The notes under the pieces were generated by a model, which saw nothing but the letters and a program-made list of their open reading frames with translations, made no database searches and had not been told where the DNA came from. 64,000 nt of DNA, taken from assembly GCA_965277535.1 (NCBI GenBank), contig OZ255825.1, positions 2,480,001 to 2,544,000 on the forward strand, in the 5' to 3' direction. Of the stretch, positions 18,622 through 27,629 are shown piece by piece. The position numbers and the translations under genes are program-made. Within the stretch, counting starts at the first letter, position 1. Every line of letters begins with the position of its first letter. Source of the stretch: Ilyomonas sp965277535. Lineage in GTDB: Bacteria > Bacteroidota > Bacteroidia > Chitinophagales > Chitinophagaceae.

Positions 18622-19911
18622 ATGAATTATAAAGAAACGATTGATTATCTCTACAAAAAATTACCGCTTTTCAGCAGGCTGGGTGCCGATGCCATTAAAG
18701 CAGATCTCACCAACACCATCAGGCTTTGCGAAGCGCTGGGGAACCCTCAAAACAGGCTCAAAACGATACATGTTGCCGGTACCAACGGCAAAGGTTCGGT
18801 AAGCCACATGCTGGCTGCTATTTTGCAATCGGCGGGTTATAAAACAGGCTTGTACACATCGCCGCACCTGGTTGATTTCAGAGAACGAATTAAGATCAAT
18901 GGTGAATGGTGCAGTCAGCAATTTGTGGTTGAGTTTGCCAGCAAAATAAAACCTCTCATTGAAGAAATCGAGCCATCGTTTTTTGAGATTACAGTAGCGA
19001 TGGCGTTTGATTTTTTTGCAAAAGAAAATGTGGACATTGCTATAATAGAAACCGGGCTGGGCGGGCGTTTGGACAGCACGAACATCATTACGCCGATAGT
19101 AAGTATTATCACAAACATCGGGCTCGATCATACCCAAATTTTAGGCGATACACTGCCACAAATTGCGTTTGAAAAAGCGGGCATCATCAAGCCGCATGTG
19201 CCGGTAATTGTGGGCGAAGTGTTGCCCGAAACTGAATCCGTTTTTAGAAATGCGGCAAAAACAAAAGCAGCACCGATCATCATGGCACAACACAACAGTT
19301 ATGTGTCGGAGTTCCAATATCAACCACATCAATTAACGGTAACGGTTGCAGATACAAAAGGGGACAACAGAGAAACGTATCACCTTGACCTTCCAGGTGT
19401 GTATCAAACCAAAAACATACTTACGGTTTTGGAAGCAGCGAAATATTTACAATCGGTGGGTTATGCTATTTCATTGCAGCAAATAAAAGAAGCCTTGCAG
19501 CATGTAAAAAAGCTTACCGGCTTGCATGGAAGATGGGAAGCGATTCATCAAAAGCCCACAGTTATTACCGATGTTGCACACAACGCTGATGGCATGAAGC
19601 AACTGGCGGAACAAATAGAACTGGCAACGTACAATTCACTTCACATTATTATTGGCATGGTGAAAGATAAAGACGTTGAAAAGGCATTGTCTTATCTTCC
19701 CAAAACAGCCAATTATTACTTCACCAAACCGCAAACGCCACGCGCCATGAGCGAGCAGCAGATTGCTGAAATAGGCGCTGCTGTTGGCTTGCACGGCAAA
19801 ACGTTTGGTAATGTAAACGAGGCTTTACAAACAGTAATCAGCAGTGCAGATAATGATGACCTGGTACTGGTTTGCGGAAGTGTATTTTTAATAGGGGAAA
19901 TCAATTTATAA
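18622..19911 (+). CDS. folC: Folylpolyglutamate synthase / dihydrofolate synthase
   Basis: This 429-residue Mur-ligase-superfamily protein has the ATP loop IHVAGTNGKGSVSHML (residues 49-64). Other family stretches are GLYTSPHLVDFRERI, DIAIIETGLGGRLDSTNI, LGDTLPQIAFEKAGIIK and HGRWEAI...TDVAHNADGM. FolC adds glutamate to dihydropteroate and extends folate polyglutamate tails in the cytoplasm. The start is the ATG of MNYKETIDYLY, which matches family N termini; an upstream in-frame ATG lies within the repeat element. Confidence 0.95.
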   Translation: MNYKETIDYLYKKLPLFSRLGADAIKADLTNTIRLCEALGNPQNRLKTIHVAGTNGKGSVSHMLAAILQSAGYKTGLYTSPHLVDFRERIKINGEWCSQQFVVEFASKIKPLIEEIEPSFFEITVAMAFDFFAKENVDIAIIETGLGGRLDSTNIITPIVSIITNIGLDHTQILGDTLPQIAFEKAGIIKPHVPVIVGEVLPETESVFRNAAKTKAAPIIMAQHNSYVSEFQYQPHQLTVTVADTKGDNRETYHLDLPGVYQTKNILTVLEAAKYLQSVGYAISLQQIKEALQHVKKLTGLHGRWEAIHQKPTVITDVAHNADGMKQLAEQIELATYNSLHIIIGMVKDKDVEKALSYLPKTANYYFTKPQTPRAMSEQQIAEIGAAVGLHGKTFGNVNEALQTVISSADNDDLVLVCGSVFLIGEINL

Positions 19912-19986
19912 CTGGTGCGATTTTCAATGGAGGCGTTTTTTATCGAACGATGTTATAGAGGCCTTGTTCAATAAAGGGGAAACCCT

Positions 19987-20052
19987 GCGCACAGAGGAAA
20001 GGAGACAACAGAGAAATACAATACTCTCTGTTAGCTCTGCTCTCTTTGTGCG
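19987..20052. repeat. Imperfect palindromic intergenic element
   Basis: The element begins GCGCACAGAG and ends CTCTTTGTGCG, with matching interior segments (AACAGAGA against TCTCTGTT), so most of it folds back on itself. It lies between folC and a convergent lipoprotein gene. The style resembles the other dispersed intergenic repeats in the window. Confidence 0.5.
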
Positions 20053-20217
20053 AATCGTTCTTTACGCTCAACGCGTCGTTACTGTGATTCCTAACTTCTT
20101 AACCATTTATACAAACCTGCTTTTTCGAAAGAGCATGATGATTTGTGATAACTGAAAGCTATGCTGGTAAAGGCTTACATCGAATAGCGATAGAGAACAT
20201 CCGATAAAAAATTGCTG

Positions 20218-20259
20218 TAAAAACAAATGCTGCACAACGTTGTGCAGCATTTGTTTTTA
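20218..20259. terminator. Perfect 42-base palindrome, probable bidirectional terminator
   Basis: The two 21-base halves are exact reverse complements with no loop. The sequence runs from an A-rich side through TGCTGCACAACGTTGTGCAGCA to a T-rich side, so transcripts from either direction gain a GC-rich hairpin and a U run. It ends 18 bases past the stop codon of the lipoprotein gene on the minus strand. Confidence 0.8.
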
Positions 20260-20277
20260 TAAGAATATGGAATGAAA

Positions 20278-21189
20278 TTAATGCACCGGACAATTGAACG
20301 AACCTTCAATTAATGTTGGCGGCGATACTCCATTGAGTTCGGCATAAACATGAAATGAGCCGGTTAATTGTCCGCCACTATTGCTGATGATAGTAATGTA
20401 AGAATTGCCTGCACCCAAAGCCGCTGATGCATCGTTGGCGTAATAAATATCGCTGCCATCCGCCGTCTTCTGCAAAGCCACATTATTAGCTGCACTTGCC
20501 GGATAAATGCCCGGTTTTATGGTTGCCGACGGCATAAGTATCGTCATACCAAACAGTGTATCTAAGTTAGAAGCTGCCTGACCTGCAATAAACAAAGTGT
20601 CGTTTCTAAAACCAGCGCCTTCTACGATTGTAAAAATGCCGCTGTAAGTGATTTTGGTAGCAGTATCAGTAAAATGCCAGGTATTTTTTGTAGCAAGATT
20701 CGGGTCAATATAACTGCTATCACTGCCAACCGTTGTGCCACCGCCTGCGCTGCCCAAGCCGGTGCCGGTACTGTCTTGCACATTCACAACAAAGCTACAT
20801 GCACCCAGCGAATCGGCTGTGATGGTGAATGAAGTTGATTGAATTAAAATAGGTATGCCTTTCGCTTTCAATACCACTGTATCAAGACCGGTTTTGCTGA
20901 AGAAACCAGAGTCAGAAAAAGAAAATCCATTCTGTGTAACGCTTGCGATAGCATAGTTGCCGGTTGATTTTACATTTACTACTATCTTAATAAAATTCGT
21001 ATCACGGGCAGCCGAAACACCATCGTAATAAGTGCCGTTTACAATAATGGGATAGCAAGACAAAGTGGTATCGTGCAAACTAAAAGAGGCTGTGTTGTTG
21101 TTCGACTCCTGGCTTAACTCTTTTTGGCATGAATCCAAAACCATCGTTGCCAGAAAGAGTGCAAAACCAAACATCAATAATCGCTTCAT
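20278..21189 (-). CDS. Hypothetical lipoprotein
   Basis: The 303-residue protein has a lipoprotein signal (MKRLLMFGFALFLATMVLDSCQKE, lipidated cysteine at 21). The mature part is rich in Ser/Thr/Gly and beta-strand patterns. A glycine-rich hinge (GTGLGSAGGGTTVGSD) separates an Ig-like first half from a second half resembling DUF6252-type lipoproteins (WHFTDTATKITYSGIFTIVEG). No function is known. The start is set by the signal peptide, because upstream in-frame residues are not secretory. Confidence 0.75.
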   Translation of the reverse strand: MKRLLMFGFALFLATMVLDSCQKELSQESNNNTASFSLHDTTLSCYPIIVNGTYYDGVSAARDTNFIKIVVNVKSTGNYAIASVTQNGFSFSDSGFFSKTGLDTVVLKAKGIPILIQSTSFTITADSLGACSFVVNVQDSTGTGLGSAGGGTTVGSDSSYIDPNLATKNTWHFTDTATKITYSGIFTIVEGAGFRNDTLFIAGQAASNLDTLFGMTILMPSATIKPGIYPASAANNVALQKTADGSDIYYANDASAALGAGNSYITIISNSGGQLTGSFHVYAELNGVSPPTLIEGSFNCPVH

Positions 21190-21266
21190 AGGAAGTATTT
21201 TACAATTGCTGTTGATCTGTTTAAAAAAATAGAAACGATGCAGCAGCCACAAAATTGCTTTTCGCA

Positions 21267-22667
21267 TCATTTAATTTCGCCCACCATATTTTCCGGCACC
21301 ACCCACTCGTCAAACTGTTCCGATGTAAGATAGCCCAGTTGCACCGCCATTTCCTTCAGCGTCGTGTTTTGTTTATGCGCTTTTTGCGCAATTTCGGCAG
21401 CTTTGTAATACCCGATTTTCGGGTTCAAAGCTGTTACCAGCATCAGGCTGTTTTGCAGATGTTTGTTGATATTGGCTTCGATGGGTTCAATGCCAGCGGC
21501 GCATTTATCGGTAAAAGAAACACAGCCGTCGCCAAGCAAACGTGCGCTGTGAAGAAAGTTGTAAATGATCACCGGCTTAAAAACATTCAATTCAAAATGA
21601 CCTGTTGCGCCGCCAATATTAATGGCTACATCATTGCCCATTACCTGCGCCGCTATCATGGTTAGGGCTTCGCATTGCGTTGGGTTTACTTTGCCCGGCA
21701 TAATAGAAGAACCCGGTTCATTATCAGGTATAAAAATTTCGCCGATGCCGCTGCGCGGACCGCTGGATAACATGCGGATGTCGTTGGCAATTTTCATCAG
21801 GCTTACCGCTACGGTTTTCAGGGCTCCATGCGATTCCACAATGGCATCGTGCGCTGCCAGAGCTTCAAATTTATTTTCTGCCGAAACAAAAGGCAATCCT
21901 GTTAGCTGCGCAATATGCTTTGCTACCAACTCGCTGTAACCCTTTGGTGTATTGATGCCTGTGCCAACGGCGGTTCCACCCAACGCCAGCTCGCTTAGGT
22001 GCGCCAACGTATTTTTAATGGCTTTGATGCCATGACTCAGTTGCGAAGCATAACCACTGAATTCCTGCCCCAAGGTAAGCGGTGTGGCATCCATAAAATG
22101 CGTGCGGCCTATCTTCACAACGTGCATAAAAGCCTTGCTTTTTTCAGCTAGTGTATCACGCAATTTTTCAATGCCGGGAATGGTGGTTTCTGCCAGAATT
22201 TTATAGGCAGCAATGTGCATTGCCGTTGGAAAGGTATCGTTGCTCGATTGCGATTTGTTTACATCATCATTCGGATGAATGAGTTTGTTTTTATCGGATA
22301 ATTGTCCGCCGCTAATCACGTGTGCCCGATAAGCAATCACTTCGTTTGCGTTCATGTTGCTTTGCGTGCCGCTGCCTGTTTGCCACACCACAAGTGGAAA
22401 CTGATCATCTAATTTTCCGCTTATAATTTCATCGCAAACCTGCGAAATCAAGTCTGCTTTTTCTTTTGGCAAAACACCCAGTTCTTCGTTGGTTAAAGCG
22501 GCTGCTTTTTTCAGATAAGCAAATGCTTTAATAATTTCTTTCGGCATTTTATTAATGTCCTGTGCAATCTTAAAATTTTCAATGCTACGTTGCGTTTGCG
22601 CGCCCCAATACACATCGGCAGGCACCTCTACTTCACCCATTGTATCTTTTTCTATACGGTAATCCAT
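21267..22667 (-). CDS. fumC: Class II fumarate hydratase
   Basis: At 466 residues it has the usual FumC length. It carries the fumarase/aspartase signature PGSSIMPGKVNPTQCEA and the stretches TGSGTQSNMNANEVIA, IHPNDDVNKSQSSNDTFPTAMH and GRTHFMDATPLTLGQE. FumC interconverts fumarate and malate in the TCA cycle, needs no iron-sulfur cluster, and works as a cytoplasmic homotetramer. It has its own 205-base upstream gap after the infC terminator. Confidence 0.97.
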   Translation of the reverse strand: MDYRIEKDTMGEVEVPADVYWGAQTQRSIENFKIAQDINKMPKEIIKAFAYLKKAAALTNEELGVLPKEKADLISQVCDEIISGKLDDQFPLVVWQTGSGTQSNMNANEVIAYRAHVISGGQLSDKNKLIHPNDDVNKSQSSNDTFPTAMHIAAYKILAETTIPGIEKLRDTLAEKSKAFMHVVKIGRTHFMDATPLTLGQEFSGYASQLSHGIKAIKNTLAHLSELALGGTAVGTGINTPKGYSELVAKHIAQLTGLPFVSAENKFEALAAHDAIVESHGALKTVAVSLMKIANDIRMLSSGPRSGIGEIFIPDNEPGSSIMPGKVNPTQCEALTMIAAQVMGNDVAINIGGATGHFELNVFKPVIIYNFLHSARLLGDGCVSFTDKCAAGIEPIEANINKHLQNSLMLVTALNPKIGYYKAAEIAQKAHKQNTTLKEMAVQLGYLTSEQFDEWVVPENMVGEIK

Positions 22668-22822
22668 ATCGTTATTTTTTAGGCTGCGAAGATAATCTGA
22701 ACTGAGATTGATGGAATGTTTGGAATAGATAGGATGATGTTTTAAAATGGTGCTTTTATAAATTTTGATAACGATGAGTCGTCATGATTTTCAAATAACA
22801 TTTATCCCAGTTCGCACAAACG

Positions 22823-22854
22823 CAAAAAGGAAGCTGCAAATACAACTTCCTTTC
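22823..22854 (-). terminator. Intrinsic terminator after infC
   Basis: On the minus strand AGGAAGTTG-TATTTG-CAGCTTCCT forms a 9-base-pair stem (one G-U pair) followed by a T run. It lies about 20 bases beyond the infC stop, so the thrS-infC operon ends here. Confidence 0.75.
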
Positions 22855-22872
22855 CTGTATCGTTATTAAAAC

Positions 22873-23442
22873 CTAAGCTTTCTTTTTTGCCGCCTTAGGT
22901 GCAAACATCGCTAACATTCTTTTGCCTTCCATCTTGGGCATACTTTCCAGTGCGCCAACTTCAGCAAGACGTTCGGCAAATTTTAGGAGCAGCAACTGGC
23001 CTCTGTCCTGGAACATGATGGCACGTCCTTTAAACTGCACATAAGCCTTCACTTTGTTGCCATCTTTTAAAAAGCCTTCCGCGTGTTTGGCTTTAAAATC
23101 AAAGTCATGATCGTCAGTGCTTGGCGTAAAGCGTATTTCTTTTACTTCACTTTGCTTCGCATTGGCTTTCATTTCTTTTTCCTTACGCTTTTTTTCGTAA
23201 AGAAATTTCTTATAGTCTATCACTTTGCAGACCGGCGGTGTTGCGTTGGGTGATATTTCTACCAAATCAAGCTCTTGCTGCTGCGCTATTTTGCGGGCTT
23301 CTTCGGTTGGATAAACACCAACCGTAACATTGTCGCCAACAAGGCGAACTTCGGGTACACGGATTCTGTCGTTGATGCGGTGTTCAGGCTCCGGTTGCCT
23401 GTTGAATCTGGGGTTAAATCTTCCTCTGGGTGGTAATGCCAT
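22873..23442 (-). CDS. infC: Translation initiation factor IF-3
   Basis: The 189-residue protein has both IF-3 domains: an N-terminal domain with HRINDRIRVPEVRLVGDN and DLVEISPNATPPVCKVIDYKKFLYE, and a C-terminal domain with KEIRFTPSTDDHDFDFKAKHAEGFLKDGNKVKAYVQFKGRAI. IF-3 keeps ribosomal subunits apart and checks the start codon. It is the last gene of thrS - small membrane protein - infC; rpmI and rplT, its usual partners, are not next to it. Confidence 0.97.
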   Translation of the reverse strand: MALPPRGRFNPRFNRQPEPEHRINDRIRVPEVRLVGDNVTVGVYPTEEARKIAQQQELDLVEISPNATPPVCKVIDYKKFLYEKKRKEKEMKANAKQSEVKEIRFTPSTDDHDFDFKAKHAEGFLKDGNKVKAYVQFKGRAIMFQDRGQLLLLKFAERLAEVGALESMPKMEGKRMLAMFAPKAAKKKA

Positions 23443-23485
23443 TAATTGACGTTTGGTGAATAATTGTTTTTGTTGTGATTAAAAT

Positions 23486-23770
23486 CTATTTTTTAAAAGT
23501 AATAAGTATGTCCAGAAAAAACAAAAGGCATAAAAATGCAGAGAGCGCAATATAAAAGAGCCGGTCGCTTTGCTCCCATTTTATTTCTCTTGTAATATCA
23601 GCTTTTAATTGTTGTATATCTTCTTTCGTTGCAACACTGCTATTCGTTTTCTCTGGTATTTCATCTAATATGAATTGAACTTTGACAATCAGGTCTTGTG
23701 CTGTTGTTGAATCCAACTGATATTTGGTTCTTAAAGAATCATATAGTGTTATTTGTTGTGTTGCTGTCAT
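23486..23770 (-). CDS. Small tail-anchored coiled-coil protein (DUF1640/CCDC90-like)
   Basis: The 94-residue protein has a helical N-terminal half, then VATKEDIQQLKADITREIKWEQ, which resembles the heptad segment of DUF1640/CCDC90-type proteins, and a C-terminal membrane helix (LFYIALSAFLCLLFFLDILITF). It sits between thrS and infC with gaps of 18 and 43 bases, so it is co-transcribed with translation genes. Its function is unknown. Confidence 0.65.
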   Translation of the reverse strand: MTATQQITLYDSLRTKYQLDSTTAQDLIVKVQFILDEIPEKTNSSVATKEDIQQLKADITREIKWEQSDRLFYIALSAFLCLLFFLDILITFKK

Positions 23771-23788
23771 TCCCTGTAAAAATAAATA

Positions 23789-25726
23789 CTATTCCCCACT
23801 TTTCCGTTCTTCTATTTCTTCCAATATATTTTGTATAAATTCATCTATCAAAATACTTCCTGCATCACCTTTGCCTTGCCTGCGGACAGACACCTTGTTT
23901 TCGCTCATTTCTTTCTCGCCGATCACCAGCATGTAAGGCGTTCTACTTAATTCTGCTTCGCGAATTTTCTTGCCAATCTTTTCACTGCGTTCATCTATTT
24001 CAACTCTTATGCCTTTCTTTTTCAGCTTTGTTTTTACCTCATTTGCATAAGGCAAAAACTTATCACTAATGGGCAGAATTTTTACCTGCAACGGTGCTAA
24101 CCAAGTAGGGAATTTTCCAGCATAATGCTCCAATAAAAATCCGATGAAACGCTCATGCGTTCCGAGTGGTGCACGATGAATAATTAATGGCGTTTCCGGC
24201 TCGTTGGCAGCATTGGTAAAGTGCAAATGAAAGCGGCGGCCCTGCGCAAAATCAACCTGGTTGGTAGCCAGTGTAAACTCTCGCCCGATGGTACTCCAAA
24301 TCTGCACATCTATCTTCGGTCCGTAAAACGCGCCTTCGCCGGCAACTTCTACAAACGGTATTTGATTTTCTTTTAAAACCTGCCGCACCATGTCTTCCGT
24401 TTCCAGCCAAAGCTCAGGTTCATTCACATATTTTTCTCCCAGTTTTGCCGGATCGTGAAGAGACAAGCGCATTACATATTTTTCAATGCCGAAGATTTTA
24501 AAATACTTCAGATACATGTCATTCACTGCTCTGAATTCCTGGGCAAATTGTTCTTTGGTACAATAGATATGGGCATCATTCATGTGCAGGCAACGCACGC
24601 GCATCAAGCCGAACAATTCACCGCTTTGCTCATAGCGATAGCAGGTTCCGTATTCTGCCAAACGCACCGGCATATCTTTATAACTGTGTTGTTCCGCATC
24701 GAATATTTTATGGTGATGCGGGCAATTCATTGCCTTGAGATAGTACTTCGTGCCTTCCAGTTCCATCGGCGGATACATGCTATCCTGATAATAAGGCAAA
24801 TGCCCGCTGGTGAGGTACAAATTTTCCTTTGCAATGTGCGGCGTTACCACGCGTTTATAGCCCGCATCTTCTTCTGTTTCTTTTGCCAGTTTTTCAAGCT
24901 GTTCAATAATCACGGTTCCGTTTGGCATCCAGAGAATCAAACCCGGGCCTACATCATCATCCATTGTATAAATACCCAGTTCTTTGCCCAGTTTGCGATG
25001 ATCTCTTTTCTTTGCTTCTTCCAGCAGTAAAAGATATTCATCCAACTCTTTTTGTGAAGGAAATGTAACGCCATAAATGCGAGTTAGCTGCTTGTTCTTT
25101 TCATCGCCTTTCCAATAAGCGCCGGCAATATTGGTGAGCTTAATGGCTTTGATAAAACCCGTGCTGGGAATGTGCGGACCACGACACAAATCGGTAAAAG
25201 CCCCTTGCGTATAAAATGTGATGTTGCCATCTTGGAGGCCTTGCAGCAAATCGAGTTTGTATTCGTCCTTTTTTTCTTCAAAATACGCAACAGCATCCCG
25301 CTTAGAAATGGGTTGGCGTGTGTAAGCATTGTTTTGTTTTGCCAGCTCGTTCATCTTCTTTTCCAATGCTTTTAAATCCTCTTCGGTTATCTGCCTGCCG
25401 CCCAAATCCATGTCGTAATAAAACCCATTTTCAACCGGTGGACCTACCCAAAACTTTACGCCTGGAAACAGGCTTTCCACTGCTTCAGCCATGAGGTGCG
25501 CGCTCGAATGCCAGAAGGTACTTTTGCCATCCGCATCGTTCCATGTTAGCAAGGTTAAATTTGCATCTTCGTTGATAGGACGTGTGGCATCCCAAACCTG
25601 TCCGTTTACATTGGCTGCCAGTACTTTTCTTGCCAATCCTTCGGAGATAGATTTAGCAATGTCGAGCGAGGTAACACCGGCTTCATATTGCCTTACCGAA
25701 CCATCCGGTAGTGTGATATTTATCAT
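23789..25726 (-). CDS. thrS: Threonyl-tRNA synthetase
   Basis: The 645-residue protein has all expected parts: a TGS domain (residues 1-60), an editing/SAD domain with HSSAHLMAEAVESLFPG, a class II catalytic core with motif 2 near MNCPHHHKIF and RLAEYGTCYRYEQSGELFGLMRVR, and motif 3 with IIHRAPLGTHERFIGFLLEHY. The C-terminal anticodon domain starts near FPTWLAPLQVKILPI. The enzyme charges tRNA-Thr and needs zinc bound by the catalytic Cys/His residues. It is the first gene of the operon with infC. Confidence 0.97.
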   Translation of the reverse strand: MINITLPDGSVRQYEAGVTSLDIAKSISEGLARKVLAANVNGQVWDATRPINEDANLTLLTWNDADGKSTFWHSSAHLMAEAVESLFPGVKFWVGPPVENGFYYDMDLGGRQITEEDLKALEKKMNELAKQNNAYTRQPISKRDAVAYFEEKKDEYKLDLLQGLQDGNITFYTQGAFTDLCRGPHIPSTGFIKAIKLTNIAGAYWKGDEKNKQLTRIYGVTFPSQKELDEYLLLLEEAKKRDHRKLGKELGIYTMDDDVGPGLILWMPNGTVIIEQLEKLAKETEEDAGYKRVVTPHIAKENLYLTSGHLPYYQDSMYPPMELEGTKYYLKAMNCPHHHKIFDAEQHSYKDMPVRLAEYGTCYRYEQSGELFGLMRVRCLHMNDAHIYCTKEQFAQEFRAVNDMYLKYFKIFGIEKYVMRLSLHDPAKLGEKYVNEPELWLETEDMVRQVLKENQIPFVEVAGEGAFYGPKIDVQIWSTIGREFTLATNQVDFAQGRRFHLHFTNAANEPETPLIIHRAPLGTHERFIGFLLEHYAGKFPTWLAPLQVKILPISDKFLPYANEVKTKLKKKGIRVEIDERSEKIGKKIREAELSRTPYMLVIGEKEMSENKVSVRRQGKGDAGSILIDEFIQNILEEIEERKSGE

Positions 25727-26070
25727 GAAAACAAAAACTTATTTTAGGTGTGCAAAGGTAGTTGATTGGAATGAGAAGTAGGATGGTGCAAAAGCAATGA
25801 TGATCCCTTCTTTTTATTGGTTTGAAGTAGAGGAATAAGGACCTGCGAAAGGATGGACGAAACGATGTATGGATTCGATTTTTGCAAGTTTGTTTTTGCC
25901 GTTTTTTGATTCGGTATAATGAACGTTGTAAACTCTCATTGCCGCCATGTTAGTGTTCTTCACCAAGATAACATTTATGAAAACAGAGGAGATTTTTGCT
26001 GGTGAAGAACACCAGCAAAGGCAAGAATACTTACATTCGCTAAACACGAAACGTTACTCTACTTTTCCAA
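25727..26070. other. Divergent intergenic region with alternative hairpins
   Basis: This region separates thrS from the esterase gene. GTGTTCTTCACCA (25953-25965) is fully complementary to TGGTGAAGAACAC (26000-26012). The second arm also lies within a separate perfect hairpin GCTGGTG-AAGAA-CACCAGC (25998-26016), so the two structures exclude each other. This looks like an RNA switch or attenuator in the esterase leader, but no ligand or T run is evident. Confidence 0.45.
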
Positions 26071-27477
26071 ATGAACACCATGAAAAAAGCACTCCTTTTT
26101 TTTGTTTTACTGCTGATTGTCATTCGTTCCACTGCTGAAATTCGCCTGCCTTCGATAATAGGCAGCAACATGGTTCTGCAACAAAAAAGCGCAGATCTGT
26201 TATGGGGATGGTGCGACCCTACCGAAAAAATTTATATCACCACTTCCTGGGATAATCACACCGATTCTATTACAGGAACGCGCGATGCAAAATGGTCGGT
26301 TACGGTTACAGCACCCGCGGCGGGCGGACCTTATACCATTACGTTAAAAGGTTCTAATACCATTGTTTTGCAGAACATAATGATTGGTGAAGTATGGGTT
26401 TGCTCCGGACAATCGAACATGGAGTTTCATTCCTTTTATGCCGGATCGAAAGATATTCAGCCGGAATTGAAGAACGGGGCTAATAACAACATCCACCTCT
26501 TTTTAGAACCCAGAAATACCTCTAATTATCCGCAGGACGACTGCCATGCACAATGGACGGTAACGGACTCTTCTACATTAAAACATTTTAGTGAGGTAGC
26601 TTATTTTTTTGCCAAAAAAATAAACAAAGAATTGAATGTGCCTGTTGGTTTAATTGAAGCTGCCTGGGGCGGCACACCGGCAGAAACATGGACGCCACAA
26701 GCCATTGTAAACAACGATCCTTTATTGGCAACATCTGCACAAAAACAAAAGCCTTCTAACTGGTGGCCTTACGGGCCGGGCTATGCTTATAATGCCATGA
26801 TTGCACCCCTTACCAATTACAATATTCAGGGTGCTATCTGGTACCAGGGCGAAGGAAATACAGCTGCCCCTGAAACCTACTCGCGGTTGTTCTCCGCCAT
26901 GATAGAATCGTGGCGCAGTGCCTGGCATAAAGAGTTTCCTTTTTATTATGTGCAAATAGCACCTTTTACTTATGGCAACAACTATATAGGTAGTGCGGTG
27001 AGAGAGCAACAGGCAAAAACAATGGCACTTAGCAATACGGGCATGGTAGTAGTTTCCGACCTTGTTGATGATACTACCAACATTCATCCCTGGAATAAAC
27101 ATACGGTTGGTGAAAGGCTTGCCAATTGGGCGCTGGTGAAAACGTATAGCAAAAACGGTGTATCTTATGCCAGCCCGATGTTTGATTCGATGCAGATAAA
27201 AAACCATAAAGCCGTTATCGCCTTTCGTTATGCAGATGATGGTTTAACAATGAAAGGAAACACTGCAAAGGAATTGTACATTGCTGGCAATGACGGAACT
27301 TTTTATCCTGCTGATGCTAAAATAGAAGGCAATAAACTAATTGCCTGGAGTGATAAAGTGAAACAACCGGCCGCTGTGCGTTACGAGTTTAGCAATGCAG
27401 GCATCGGGAATTTAACTGCTAAAAATGGTTTGCCGGTTGCGCCGTTCAGAACAGACGATTGGAATCTTAATAAGTAA
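26071..27477 (+). CDS. Sialate O-acetylesterase-like SGNH hydrolase, secreted
   Basis: The 468-residue protein has a signal peptide (KKALLFFVLLLIVIRSTAE) and the family start LPSIIGSNMVLQQKS. The nucleophile motif is VWVCSGQSNMEF (Ser 115), followed by GLIEAAWGGTPAETWTP and the Asp/His region DDTTNIHPWNKHTVGERLANW. Members remove O-acetyl groups from sialic acids or from plant and other acetylated glycans. Two ATGs are possible (26071 or 26080). It heads a three-gene plus-strand run with a DUF3472 protein and a sulfatase. Confidence 0.88.
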   Translation: MNTMKKALLFFVLLLIVIRSTAEIRLPSIIGSNMVLQQKSADLLWGWCDPTEKIYITTSWDNHTDSITGTRDAKWSVTVTAPAAGGPYTITLKGSNTIVLQNIMIGEVWVCSGQSNMEFHSFYAGSKDIQPELKNGANNNIHLFLEPRNTSNYPQDDCHAQWTVTDSSTLKHFSEVAYFFAKKINKELNVPVGLIEAAWGGTPAETWTPQAIVNNDPLLATSAQKQKPSNWWPYGPGYAYNAMIAPLTNYNIQGAIWYQGEGNTAAPETYSRLFSAMIESWRSAWHKEFPFYYVQIAPFTYGNNYIGSAVREQQAKTMALSNTGMVVVSDLVDDTTNIHPWNKHTVGERLANWALVKTYSKNGVSYASPMFDSMQIKNHKAVIAFRYADDGLTMKGNTAKELYIAGNDGTFYPADAKIEGNKLIAWSDKVKQPAAVRYEFSNAGIGNLTAKNGLPVAPFRTDDWNLNK

Positions 27478-27629
27478 AAAAATATACTAATAGTGTGTTG
27501 TGTAGCACATGTCCTTTTTAGCAGAGTGAATAACGGGAGAATAGTTTACATCGTTTTATTTTGGTGCTTAAACTTTAGCGGCATTTGCAGGTTGCTCTTA
27601 CTTTTGTGCATCCGCTAACTTACCATAAC

